Source: JBBRNH01 sp038230415 (GTDB lineage: Bacteria; Bacteroidota; Bacteroidia; Cytophagales; Spirosomataceae). From it: 50,544 nt of DNA. The number at the start of each line of letters is the position of its first letter. The stretch's first letter is position 1. The stretch is taken from positions 1 to 50,544 of the forward strand of contig JBBRNH010000034.1 of assembly GCA_038230415.1 (NCBI GenBank). The letters are read 5' to 3'. Both the position numbers and the translations under genes were made by a program. This document shows positions 25,137-32,724 of this stretch, piece by piece. The notes under the pieces were generated by a model, which was given only the letters and a program-made list of their open reading frames with translations, was not told the DNA's origin and did not search any database.

Positions 25137-26288
25137 TCAATGAAGCCGCGCCACCACCGCCACCACGTGCCGAACAGCCGCGTCAACCTCGGCCCCAGTC
25201 GTGAAGCGACCCAAGCTGAACCGCACCGAACTATACGCCAGATCGTCGGATAGCCCCATCGCTTTCAGCACGTGCGAGGGGTCGGTAGAGGCCGATGTGC
25301 AGGCCGAGCCGTTCGAGACCGCCACTTCGTTCAGGGCCATCAAGAGCCGTTCACCATCAACCCCGGCAAAGCAGATATTGGTTGTGTTGGGCAGCCGAAA
25401 TTGCCGGTTTCCGTTGACGGTGGCGTTGGGGAGTCCGGCCAGTATTCCGGTTTCTAATTGGTCGCGCAGGGCTGCAACCCGGTCGATTTCGGTCGCCAGA
25501 TGAAGCCGGATTTGGCGGGCCGCTTCGCCAAGGCCCACAATGCCCGGCACATTGAGCGTACCCGAACGTCGGCCCCGTTCGTGCCGCCCGCCATCCTGCT
25601 GGGCTGTGAGGGCGGTTTGTCGGCGGACCACCAACGCACCGACACCTTTGGGGCCATACAATTTGTGGGCCGACAGGCTCAGCAAATCAATCGGCATATC
25701 AGCAAACGAAAACGGGATTTTCCCAACGGCCTGGGTAGCATCGGTATGAAATAAGGCTCCGTGTTGATGAGCAACGGCCCCGATTTCCTGAATCGGCTGG
25801 ATCACGCCCGTTTCGTTGTTGGCCGCCATCACCGATACTAAAACCGTTGTTGGCCTGAGCGCGTCCTCGACCTGCTTAACGGTGATAAGTCCTTCTGAGT
25901 CAGGTTGTAAATAGGTGATCTCGGCACCGTGCCGGGCGAGGTGTTCGGCAGTATCTAATACGGCTTTGTGTTCGGTGCTGACGGTAATAATATGGTTCCC
26001 CCGATGCTGATTTGCCATTCGTGGCCCAACCTCAAAAACGCCTTTCAGGGCTAAGTTAATAGATTCGGTGGCTCCGCTGGTGAACACGATTTCTTTGGCA
26101 TCGGCCCCTAATAACCGGGCGAGTTGCTGCCGGGCTTCATCAACGGCTTCCTCGGCTTTGCTGCCAAAAACGTGGGTGCGTGACGCGGCATTGCCAAAGT
26201 GCGGCCCGAAGTACGGCAGCATGACTTCCAGCACCACCGGGTCAACGGGCGTGGTGGCGTTATAGTCGAAATAAGCCGGGTAGTTCAT
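25137..26288 (-). CDS. Cysteine desulfurase (NifS/IscS family)
   Basis: A 383-residue PLP enzyme that takes sulfur from cysteine. The N-terminus YFDYNATTPVDPVVLEVMLPYF, the PLP lysine in SLSAHKLYGPKG (near residue 207) and the catalytic cysteine in SNGSACTSAST (near 327) are present. It lies eight bases downstream of XdhC on the same strand. In Mo-hydroxylase systems XdhC binds the cofactor and a dedicated NifS-like enzyme donates the terminal sulfur to molybdenum; the gene pairing here fits that. A general Fe-S cluster role is less likely because no iscU, sufB or other cluster genes are near. Confidence 0.92.
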   Translation of the reverse strand: MNYPAYFDYNATTPVDPVVLEVMLPYFGPHFGNAASRTHVFGSKAEEAVDEARQQLARLLGADAKEIVFTSGATESINLALKGVFEVGPRMANQHRGNHIITVSTEHKAVLDTAEHLARHGAEITYLQPDSEGLITVKQVEDALRPTTVLVSVMAANNETGVIQPIQEIGAVAHQHGALFHTDATQAVGKIPFSFADMPIDLLSLSAHKLYGPKGVGALVVRRQTALTAQQDGGRHERGRRSGTLNVPGIVGLGEAARQIRLHLATEIDRVAALRDQLETGILAGLPNATVNGNRQFRLPNTTNICFAGVDGERLLMALNEVAVSNGSACTSASTDPSHVLKAMGLSDDLAYSSVRFSLGRFTTGAEVDAAVRHVVAVVARLH

Positions 26289-26296
26289 CGCTCTTG

Positions 26297-27445
26297 CTAT
26301 TCGCGTTCGTGGATGGTGGTGGGCCGTAATCGTAAAAAAGTCCCGTCGCGGTTAGAGAGCGCGGCCCGGATTTCGGCCACAATGGAGAGCGAAATTTCTT
26401 CGGGCGAGGCCGCGCCAATGTCCACCCCAACGGGCGCGTGAATCCGGGGGTCATCCAGCGAAACGGTGATTCCATCGTCGGCCAACTCGGCCACCATCCG
26501 TTCAGAACGGATACGCGGGCCAAGAATACCAACAAACGGCACGGCAGTGGCGAGGGCTTTGGGCAGGTTGGCTTTGTCGGTCTTAAAATCATGGGCCATC
26601 AGCACAATCGCCGTGTGGTCATCGAATCGGAGCGAATCAACGTCATCGGGCGGGACAATGGCGTTGGCCGAGGCAAAGAGCGTTTGTGTCACCTTCTGCG
26701 GGTTGGCGATCACGGTGCATTGCCAGCCGAGTTCGTTGATAATCCTGACCAACGGCACCACATCATACTGCTGACCCATCAGAATCACGTGCGGCACGGG
26801 CGGCACCACTTCTACAAACACCTCCAGCGAGTGGCCGTCGGCGGTATCGAGTTGCACCGACGCTGATTTCCCCTTGCTGATGTACTTCTGGATCGTCGTT
26901 TCGAGCTGGTTTTCAACGGTTTCGTCACCAAAGACGAGCAGACTGCCGCGCCCGTCGTACCGAATCATATCGCCCTGCCGGGGTTTGGGTTGTGCCTGGT
27001 TCTCATCGGGTAGTTCATTCGTGTTGGCATCCGCCAACCGGGTGATGGTCAGCAGCACGTGGGTTTGTCGGGTAGCCCGGGCGCAACGGTCTAAAATGTC
27101 GAGTGGGCCGGGTATGTCTGGATTCACGGGGGCAATCAGCACATCAATAATGCCGTTGCAGCCCAGGCCCACGCCAATCTGGTAGGCATCGTCTTCGGTG
27201 GTATCGTAGGTCACGAGCGTGGGGCGGGCAGCAGCAATGGCGAGCCGGGCGCGTTTGAGCGCGTCGCCTTCGAGACAGCCGCCACTGATGCCGCCCACCC
27301 AATTGCCGTTGTCCATGATGAGCATCCTGGCACCCGTCCGCCGGTAGGATGAGCCTTCGACCCGGACAACGGTGGCTAAAGCCGCTCTGGTAGTGGCCGG
27401 GTCAAGTGATTTGTAGGCGTTGAGAATAGAACTGATTTCCTTCAT
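26297..27445 (-). CDS. XdhC/CoxI family molybdenum cofactor maturation protein
   Basis: A 382-residue two-domain protein. The N-terminal XdhC_CoxI domain has MLIMDNGNWVGGISGGCLEGDAL, matching the family block that includes the conserved Cys for cofactor binding. The C-terminal Rossmann-like domain (from about residue 215) includes TAIVLMAHDFKTD and FVGILGPRIRSERM. The glycine loop that usually reads G-A-G-x-D reads GQQYDV here, so dinucleotide binding may be altered. It is the first gene of the cluster and is divergent from tRNA-Ser. Confidence 0.92.
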   Translation of the reverse strand: MKEISSILNAYKSLDPATTRAALATVVRVEGSSYRRTGARMLIMDNGNWVGGISGGCLEGDALKRARLAIAAARPTLVTYDTTEDDAYQIGVGLGCNGIIDVLIAPVNPDIPGPLDILDRCARATRQTHVLLTITRLADANTNELPDENQAQPKPRQGDMIRYDGRGSLLVFGDETVENQLETTIQKYISKGKSASVQLDTADGHSLEVFVEVVPPVPHVILMGQQYDVVPLVRIINELGWQCTVIANPQKVTQTLFASANAIVPPDDVDSLRFDDHTAIVLMAHDFKTDKANLPKALATAVPFVGILGPRIRSERMVAELADDGITVSLDDPRIHAPVGVDIGAASPEEISLSIVAEIRAALSNRDGTFLRLRPTTIHERE

Positions 27446-27463
27446 AGTTTACAAAAATGATGG

Positions 27464-27495
27464 TAAAAATACCACCCGTCCCGTCTCTAATACAA
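27464..27495 (-). promoter_or_regulatory. Candidate promoter of the XdhC-desulfurase genes
   Basis: On the minus strand TTG (27495-27493) and TATTTTTA (27471-27464) are separated by 21 bases. The -7 box differs from TAnnTTTG only at its last base, and lies 18 bases before the XdhC ATG. Confidence 0.4.
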
Positions 27496-27545
27496 AATCG
27501 GCGGGCGGTAAATTCGGGCGGGTTGATTTTTTTACCGGCCAGAAC

Positions 27546-27575
27546 TTGACAAAACCGGGTTCTGTCGTACTTTTG
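27546..27575 (+). promoter_or_regulatory. Bacteroidota promoter of tRNA-Ser
   Basis: TTG at 27546-27548, 19 bases, then TACTTTTG at 27568-27575, an exact match to TAnnTTTG. It ends 17 bases before the first base of the mature tRNA. Confidence 0.75.
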
Positions 27576-27592
27576 CATCCACATTTGCAAAC

Positions 27593-27677
27593 AGAGAGGT
27601 GGCAGAGTGGTCGATTGCGACGGTCTTGAAAACCGTTGACTGTTACAGGTCCGGGGGTTCGAATCCCTCCCTCTCTG
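27593..27677 (+). tRNA. tRNA-Ser (anticodon TGA)
   Basis: An 85-base tRNA with a long variable arm (class II). The acceptor stem AGAGAGG (27593-27599) pairs with CCTCTCT (27670-27676), discriminator G at 27677; CCA is not encoded. The anticodon stem ACGGT (27620-27624) pairs with ACCGT (27632-27636) around CTTGAAA, anticodon TGA at 27627-27629. The T arm is GGGGG-TTCGAAT-CCCTC (27653-27669) with one G-T pair. Confidence 0.96.
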
Positions 27678-27685
27678 CTTAGATG

Positions 27686-27728
27686 AATCAAAATCCCCGT
27701 TTACAGGTCGTAAACGGGGATTTTGATT
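27686..27728 (+). terminator. Hairpin terminator after tRNA-Ser
   Basis: AATCAAAATCCCCGTTTAC (27686-27704) is exactly complementary to 27710-27728 around AGGTC; the descending arm ends in a T-rich run. It lies nine bases after the tRNA and is a strong rho-independent terminator. Confidence 0.85.
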
Positions 27729-27803
27729 TTCCCTTATGAACTCCTTGTCCAATTGGTTGTTGGGTGAGGAGTTCAGTCAATACCAATAAAACAGAAAAAT
27801 CAT

Positions 27804-28058
27804 ATGGAAGTGAACAGCAAGTTCAAAGAACTAACAGTACAACAGCTACAGGCAAGACAAAAAATGGTCACAGGTCTTCTTGTTGGTTTTGGGATTGTGA
27901 CTCTCATATCATTAGCCGCTCTCAGCTATCTTCTTGCAAAGGGCAGTAGTAACAATACTATGACCATGCTTACCCTTGGTTGCTCGGTGACTCTTCTGTT
28001 CAGTTCTATTTACCTAATGCTGATAGCAGCAGAAATAAAGTTGCGAAATTCAAAATAG
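27804..28058 (+). CDS. Small two-helix membrane protein, unknown
   Basis: An 84-residue protein with a charged N-terminus (MEVNSKFKELTVQQLQARQK), two membrane helices at about residues 22-45 and 52-75, and a short charged tail. I do not recognise a family. The DNA is visibly more AT-rich than the genes on either side of the patch 27.8-29.3 kb. It starts 75 bases after the tRNA terminator. It is likely real because the hydrophobic pattern is coherent and the start follows a spaced leader, but expression is unproved. Confidence 0.55.
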   Translation: MEVNSKFKELTVQQLQARQKMVTGLLVGFGIVTLISLAALSYLLAKGSSNNTMTMLTLGCSVTLLFSSIYLMLIAAEIKLRNSK

Positions 28059-28265
28059 TTCTTTTTCGCTCTTGGCGACAGGCAGTGCGTCCTAACGGTT
28101 AGCGTTTTTTGCTCACAGTTCCGCGTCTTGGTAATAATTAGCGCGGCTCGTAATTCACCGCTTTGGTTTGCAGTTCAGCGTCTCGACGACAGTATAAAAT
28201 CCTACACAGGTATCGCCTTTTGTATTTGGCTGAACGACGGACTAAATAGAAACGTTTTAAGGTAA

Positions 28266-28496
28266 ATGCTCTTAGCAATGACAGCTTTAACAGTTCATGC
28301 AACCAAACCCTTTCCAGTTGGTCTGTTAGCTACGCTGAAGCAACTCAAGGCCGAGATACACGCTATATCTGTCTCGCCAGACGAAAATTTTTTCTACCTG
28401 CACAGCCTGACAGCCGAAGAAGAAGAACAAGCATTTAAGCAGGCAACGAAAGAAAACCAACAACGATTCTGGAGCCGTAACAGTCACTTGCTATGA
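28266..28496 (+). CDS. Small protein, possible antitoxin partner of a PemK-like fragment
   Basis: A 76-residue protein; an ATG four codons in (28278) is an alternative start. The C-terminal part is acidic and helical (LTAEEEEQAFKQATKENQQRFW). I do not recognise a family. Its TGA stop overlaps the ATG of a short frame at 28493 in the ATGA arrangement usual for antitoxin-toxin pairs, and that frame resembles the start of PemK/MazF. The antitoxin role is inference from this arrangement. The preceding 207-base gap 28059-28265 contains no frame or structure I can assign. Confidence 0.5.
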   Translation: MLLAMTALTVHATKPFPVGLLATLKQLKAEIHAISVSPDENFFYLHSLTAEEEEQAFKQATKENQQRFWSRNSHLL

Positions 28497-28573
28497 CTTA
28501 TCAACGGGGCGATATGCTCATGCTTTACTTCCCAATTAATGGGAACATCCGACAGTCAGCAGGTCGGAGTTAG
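28493..28573 (+). pseudogene. Truncated PemK/MazF-like toxin start, 26 residues
   Basis: The frame reads MTYQRGDMLMLYFPINGN and then IRQSAGRS before a TAG at 28571-28573. PemK/MazF toxins begin with a G-D-I-V-L-V-x-F-P-F block followed by R-P-A-L-V; the first block is recognisable and the frame stops just where the second should begin. Downstream frames do not resume the family, so this looks like a decayed remnant. A short unrelated peptide is possible. Confidence 0.35.
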
Positions 28574-28707
28574 CCAAGCCTACAAGAAGAGTACGGGCAA
28601 CATCGGGCAAACGCCCCGGTTGAGCAGTTTTTTTCTTCCATTTCGCAGTCCTGTACCAATAGCAAGAATGTTGAGTTTATGTGATGTTAATAAACTAAAT
28701 TTTCCGC

Positions 28708-29250
28708 GTGAATTGTAATCCAACCGAGTTTTACCCCTTTAGTGGCTACACATGGAAGTGGCTGCTGGTGCAATCATCAGTCGCTTTATTTTTTATTGTG
28801 TTAGGGCTTATTGTCTATCTTCAGTTCAGGAGTCGCAAACAAAACGATTTACCTATCAGCGTTGCCAGACGAATTACTATGGCTATGGCTGGGTTTTTGG
28901 GGATTTTGGCAGCAAATTATTGTCTACGGATACTTCCCAAACAATATGGGTATGTAACCTTATCTCAAAATTATGAAGAACGACACACTAAGGTTATTTC
29001 CATTGACTTCAACCCTAAAGGCATTCATTTGTATCAGTGTGTAGTCAAGCACAAAGTTGAAATTGATTACAAGGAAAATATTCTTGAAACGAACGTGTAT
29101 AATGAGGAAATCGCCCAGCACCTGAGAACCAATAAACTCGGCAATGGCACTTACTGGATTTATTACAATCCTAACAAGCCCGATATCTATTTGGTGGACT
29201 TTCGGGACACAGTGGATAAACAAAAGTCAGTTTGTGAGGAGGCACGTTAG
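28708..29250 (+). CDS. Membrane-anchored protein of unknown function
   Basis: A 180-residue protein starting at a GTG (28708); no earlier in-frame ATG exists and the next one is at residue 58. Two hydrophobic helices (about residues 18-42 and 55-75) precede a soluble beta-rich domain of about 100 residues (VISIDFNPKGIHLYQCVVKHKVEIDYKEN and GNGTYWIYYNPNKPDIYLVD). No family recognised. About one third GC in the 60-base lines at 28921 and 29041, far below its neighbours, which suggests transfer. The 134 bases before it (28574-28707) hold nothing I can assign. Confidence 0.55.
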   Translation: MNCNPTEFYPFSGYTWKWLLVQSSVALFFIVLGLIVYLQFRSRKQNDLPISVARRITMAMAGFLGILAANYCLRILPKQYGYVTLSQNYEERHTKVISIDFNPKGIHLYQCVVKHKVEIDYKENILETNVYNEEIAQHLRTNKLGNGTYWIYYNPNKPDIYLVDFRDTVDKQKSVCEEAR

Positions 29251-29358
29251 TCCCACTCTGCGTAGGTTATTTTTCCGCTGACAGGGCGTGCCGGATTGCC
29301 AACGTCGGCAACCTAACGGACAAAGGGTGTAAAGGCTCAGCCTGATGGCTTGACCATA

Positions 29359-29406
29359 GTTCCCCTTCACTATCACCCCCTGCGGGCATCGGGGAACGCC
29401 GATGCC
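29359..29406 (+). other. Two mutually exclusive hairpins upstream of the desaturase gene
   Basis: GTTCCCC (29359-29365) can pair with GGGGAAC (29391-29397), and GGCATCGG (29385-29392) can pair with CCGATGCC (29399-29406). The pairs share bases 29391-29392, so only one can form. This could be a terminator region or a simple attenuator-like structure; the -7 box at 29411 lies after it. Confidence 0.3.
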
Positions 29407-29410
29407 GTAG

Positions 29411-29418
29411 TATCTTTG
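29411..29418 (+). promoter_or_regulatory. Candidate -7 box TATCTTTG of the sterol desaturase gene
   Basis: Exact match to TAnnTTTG 25 bases before the ATG at 29443. A TTG at the usual distance upstream is lacking. Confidence 0.4.
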
Positions 29419-29442
29419 AACGAAAAAATAGACTGATTCATA

Positions 29443-30309
29443 ATGGAGCCTGTTGTTGCCTATTTCTCGGTTATGCCCTCGCTTCACCGGGCGGTGTTGC
29501 TGGCGGGCGGGATTTTGTTTTTTTACCTGCTCGAAGGAGCGGTGCCGTTGTTTCGGTTCAAAATCGCGTCGCCGGGCTACAGCCGGGGGCGGCATTTAGG
29601 GCTGAACCTGTTTTTTACGGCCACCACCATCGTCGTTAATTTTGTGCTGGCGTTTGTGCTGGTCAACGCCAGCGGCTGGGCCGTTGCCAACCATATTGGG
29701 CTGTTGCCCTGGCTGTCAACGGTTTCGGTGCCGCCCTGGGCGCAGGCCATCATCGGGCTGCTGCTCCTCGATCTGGTCGGTGCGTGGCTCGTGCATTATA
29801 CCGAACACCACGTCTGGTGGCTGTGGCAGTTTCACCTGATTCACCACGCCGATACCTACGTGGACACCACAACGGCCAACCGCCACCACCCCGGCGAAAG
29901 CGTGGTGCGACTGATCTTTACCACAGCCGCCGTGTTACTGACGGGCGCACCAATGTGGTTAGTGTTTGTGTATCAATCCCTGTCGGCGTTGCTGTCGCAG
30001 TTTAACCACGCTAATATCGAGTTGCCGCGCCGGGCCGACCGGCTGCTGGGTTTGGCGATTGTTACGCCCAATATGCACCACGTGCATCACCATTACGTGC
30101 TGCCGCTCTCCAACACCAACTACGGCAATATTTTTCCGTACTGGGATCGTTTGTTTGGCACGTATACCAGGGTAGCCGGTACGGACTTGGTGTATGGCGT
30201 TGACACCCATCCCGACCCCCGCGAACATGACCACGTGGGCGGGCTGCTGAAGGTACCCTTCCAGCCCTATCGCACACCCGTTGGCAACACACCGCCCGAA
30301 ACGCACTGA
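29443..30309 (+). CDS. Sterol desaturase / fatty acid hydroxylase family protein
   Basis: A 288-residue membrane di-iron hydroxylase. The histidine clusters are complete: HYTEHH (about residues 113-119), FHLIHHADTYVD and NRHHPGE, and NMHHVHHHYV, followed by the conserved NTNYGNIFPYWDRLFGTY. Four or more hydrophobic helices flank these clusters. The family uses O2 to hydroxylate or desaturate lipids (sterols, carotenoids, fatty acids); the lipid substrate is not readable here. It is followed 36 bases later by an ABC ATPase gene on the same strand. Confidence 0.92.
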   Translation: MEPVVAYFSVMPSLHRAVLLAGGILFFYLLEGAVPLFRFKIASPGYSRGRHLGLNLFFTATTIVVNFVLAFVLVNASGWAVANHIGLLPWLSTVSVPPWAQAIIGLLLLDLVGAWLVHYTEHHVWWLWQFHLIHHADTYVDTTTANRHHPGESVVRLIFTTAAVLLTGAPMWLVFVYQSLSALLSQFNHANIELPRRADRLLGLAIVTPNMHHVHHHYVLPLSNTNYGNIFPYWDRLFGTYTRVAGTDLVYGVDTHPDPREHDHVGGLLKVPFQPYRTPVGNTPPETH

Positions 30310-30317
30310 TTCGGACG

Positions 30318-30325
30318 TATTTTTG
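30318..30325 (+). promoter_or_regulatory. Candidate -7 box TATTTTTG of the ABC ATPase gene
   Basis: Exact match to TAnnTTTG, 20 bases before the TTG start codon at 30346. No TTG at the right upstream spacing. If used, the leader would be very short. Confidence 0.35.
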
Positions 30326-30345
30326 TCGGCTAAATCACCGTCGTT

Positions 30346-31362
30346 TTGTTGCAGAGTATTCATCTCACGAAGTTATACAACAGCCGCCCGGTGGTTGCCG
30401 ACGTGTCGCTGACGCTCGAACCGGGCCGGATTATGGCTCTCGTCGGGGCCAGTGGATCGGGGAAAAGTACGCTGCTGCGTATGCTGGCGGGCCTGACCGA
30501 TGCTGATTCCGGGGCCGTTTGGCTCGACGGGCAGCGCGTTCCGGGGCCGCGCGAGGTGCTGGTGGCCGGGCATCCGCGCATCAAACTCGTGCATCAGCAA
30601 AACCAGTTGCAGCCCAACGTATCGGTGGCGGCCAATATCGCCCACGCGCTGCGGTTTTACGAAAAACCTTACCGTGATTTTCGGGTGGATGAACTCCTGG
30701 CGTTGTGCCGCTTAGAGTCGGTTCGGCAGCAGACCCCGAAGCAGATTTCGGGCGGAGAGGCCCAGCGAACGGCCATTGCCCGCGCCGTTGCCGAGAAACC
30801 AGAGCCGGGCCGCACCACCGCGCTGCTCCTCGACGAGCCGTTCAGCCACCTCGACCTGCCCAACCGGACACTCATGGCCGATTTATTGCTCGATCTGGTC
30901 CGGCAGGATAGTGTGGCCTGCCTGTTTGTCACCCACGATGCCACCGACGCGCTGGCCTTAGCCGATACCTTAGGGATTCTGCGGGCCGGGCAGCTTATCC
31001 AGACCGGAACCCCGGCGGAGGTCTATCTGAAACCGGCCACCGCCTACGCTGCCGCCCTTACCGGCCCGGCAAACTTCGTGAAAGCCCGGTTTTTGCCCGT
31101 GCTGGGGCTGTCGGCGGGGGTTCACCCCGACGCGCTGGCCTTCTGGCGACCGGACCAAATCCGGCTCACAGCACCCGACGATGCGGTTATTCGCGGCACG
31201 GTGCGGGCGGTTGGGTTCCGGGGGTATTACAGCGATGTGACCGTATTTATCAGCCGCTACGTGACTCTGCGGCTGTTGACCCTGCCCGGTGCGGCTCCGG
31301 TTGTGGGCGAAACCGTCGGTATAATCCTGCCCGATACTGAAATTCGGTGGCTGGGTGCGTAA
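30346..31362 (+). CDS. ABC transporter ATP-binding protein with C-terminal TOBE domain
   Basis: A 338-residue ATPase of the ferric/spermidine/sulfate importer type. Walker A GASGSGKST is at residues 34-42, the signature ISGGE at 134-138, Walker B ends at Asp163-Glu164 (LLLDEPFSHLDLP), and the switch histidine is in FVTHDATD. Residues about 265-338 form a TOBE-like regulatory domain (RPDQIRLTAPDDAVIRGTVRAVGFRGYYSDV). No ATG is available: the gene must start at one of two tandem TTG codons (30346 or 30349). No permease or binding-protein gene is in the window, so the cargo cannot be assigned. Confidence 0.88.
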   Translation: MLQSIHLTKLYNSRPVVADVSLTLEPGRIMALVGASGSGKSTLLRMLAGLTDADSGAVWLDGQRVPGPREVLVAGHPRIKLVHQQNQLQPNVSVAANIAHALRFYEKPYRDFRVDELLALCRLESVRQQTPKQISGGEAQRTAIARAVAEKPEPGRTTALLLDEPFSHLDLPNRTLMADLLLDLVRQDSVACLFVTHDATDALALADTLGILRAGQLIQTGTPAEVYLKPATAYAAALTGPANFVKARFLPVLGLSAGVHPDALAFWRPDQIRLTAPDDAVIRGTVRAVGFRGYYSDVTVFISRYVTLRLLTLPGAAPVVGETVGIILPDTEIRWLGA

Positions 31363-31465
31363 ATTCGACAGCAACTACCTACTGAGCAATAGTGCGTTAT
31401 ATTTACCCTGCTCAAACTCACAACACAGCATACATCTTTACGAAACAATCAACCCCGATTACCCA

Positions 31466-32617
31466 ATGATCTCATCCCGTTTTCACGAATTTATCAGCAC
31501 ATTTGCAACTTTTTTGGTGGGCGTTTTTGTGGTGCAGACCACGTTGGCCCAAACCCCGAAACCCGCCGAAATGCCCCTCGGCTTTGAAGAATATGACCCC
31601 GTTTCGACGCTGAAAGTGCCGGAACATAAACTTACGCGGGCCAAGTTTCCGTTTATTGATGTACATAATCATCAGTATAGTATGCCTAACCAGAACCTCA
31701 ACGGCCTTGTTGCCCAGATGGACAGCCTGAACATGGGCCTGATGATTAACCTGAGCGGACGCGGCTGGGGCAGCGTTGACGAAGGCACAAAATTCTTCAC
31801 ACAGTCGCTGGCAAACATTCAGAAAACGGCTCCCAAACGGCTCGCCCTGTTCACCAATATCAACTTCGACGACATTGGCAAGGCGGGCTGGACGGAGGAA
31901 GCCGTGAAAACCCTCGAAGCCGACGTGAAGGCGGGCGCACACGGCCTGAAAATCTATAAGTCATTGGGGTTCAACGTGAAAGACGAAAGTGGACAGCGCG
32001 TCCGGGTTAACGATCCGCGACTCGATGCCATCTGGGAACGCTGCGGGGAACTGAAAATTCCGGTGCTGATTCATACCGCCGACCCCAAATCGTTCTGGGA
32101 CCCGATGGACCGCTACAACGAACGTTGGCTCGAACTTAAGCTCCACGCCGGGCGCAAACGCACCGCCACCGACCCCGTTCCCTGGGAAAAACTCCTGGAT
32201 GAGCAACACGCCGTGTTTCAGAAACACCCGAAAACCACGTTTATCAACGCCCACTTTGGCTGGTATGCCAACGATTTGGGCAAGTTAGACAGCCTAATGA
32301 CGGCCCTGCCGAACACATTAGTCGAGATTGGCGCGGTGATTGCCGAACTGGGCCGACAGCCACGAGCCGCCCGCAAGTTTTTCGAGAAATACCAGGATCG
32401 GATTTTGTTCGGCAAAGATTCGTGGGTGCCTGCTGAATACACGACGTACTTCCGGGTGCTGGAAACGGACGACGAATACTTCCCGTACCACAAAAAATAC
32501 CACGCTTTCTGGCGGATGTACGGCTTAGGGTTGCCCGACGAAATTCTAAAAAAGGTCTACTACAAGAACGCCCTGCGGATCATTCCGGGCTTGGATGCGG
32601 GGCAGTTCCCGAAATAG
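31466..32617 (+). CDS. Secreted amidohydrolase family protein
   Basis: A 383-residue TIM-barrel hydrolase (amidohydrolase 2 type). The ATG at 31466 gives a signal peptide ending TTLAQ; in-frame starts further up would lengthen it without reason. Metal ligands are suggested by His67-x-His69 in FIDVHNHQ, a histidine in VLIHTAD, one in FINAHFGW, and the aspartate in LFGKDSW. The substrate is unknown; related proteins include decarboxylase-like and lactonase-like enzymes. It converges on the CRTAC1-type gene, with a long inverted repeat between the two stops. Confidence 0.85.
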   Translation: MISSRFHEFISTFATFLVGVFVVQTTLAQTPKPAEMPLGFEEYDPVSTLKVPEHKLTRAKFPFIDVHNHQYSMPNQNLNGLVAQMDSLNMGLMINLSGRGWGSVDEGTKFFTQSLANIQKTAPKRLALFTNINFDDIGKAGWTEEAVKTLEADVKAGAHGLKIYKSLGFNVKDESGQRVRVNDPRLDAIWERCGELKIPVLIHTADPKSFWDPMDRYNERWLELKLHAGRKRTATDPVPWEKLLDEQHAVFQKHPKTTFINAHFGWYANDLGKLDSLMTALPNTLVEIGAVIAELGRQPRAARKFFEKYQDRILFGKDSWVPAEYTTYFRVLETDDEYFPYHKKYHAFWRMYGLGLPDEILKKVYYKNALRIIPGLDAGQFPK

Positions 32618-32626
32618 TGCCTAAAC

Positions 32627-32724
32627 GAGTTTCAAACACAGCGGCAGGGAGGTTACACAGAGGTCACAGAGCAGTTTACCTCCGCAACATCTGTGTAATC
32701 TTCCTGCCGCTGTGTTTGAAACTC
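32627..32724. repeat. Inverted repeat, 35-bp arms, between convergent genes
   Basis: Left arm 32627-32661 begins GAGTTTCAAACACAGCGG; right arm 32690-32724 is its complement with two differences, both compatible with G-U pairing in RNA. The spacer is 28 bases. The outer end of the right arm shares one base with the TAG stop of the CRTAC1-type gene (32724-32726 on the minus strand). It could terminate transcription from both sides. Confidence 0.88.

Noticed and set aside
25137..26288. A general iron-sulfur cluster assembly role for the cysteine desulfurase
   Set aside because: No scaffold or carrier genes are nearby and the gene is tightly linked to XdhC, so cofactor sulfuration is the better reading, though not proved.
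28059..29330. Integron-like attC sites suggested by words such as CCTAACGG and GTTAG near the small genes
   Set aside because: The core and inverse-core words are not in the order or spacing of attC sites, some positions break the consensus, and no integron integrase is seen.
27593..29440. A site-specific integration with att duplication at tRNA-Ser
   Set aside because: No second copy of the tRNA 3' end was found up to 29.4 kb and no integrase gene is present.
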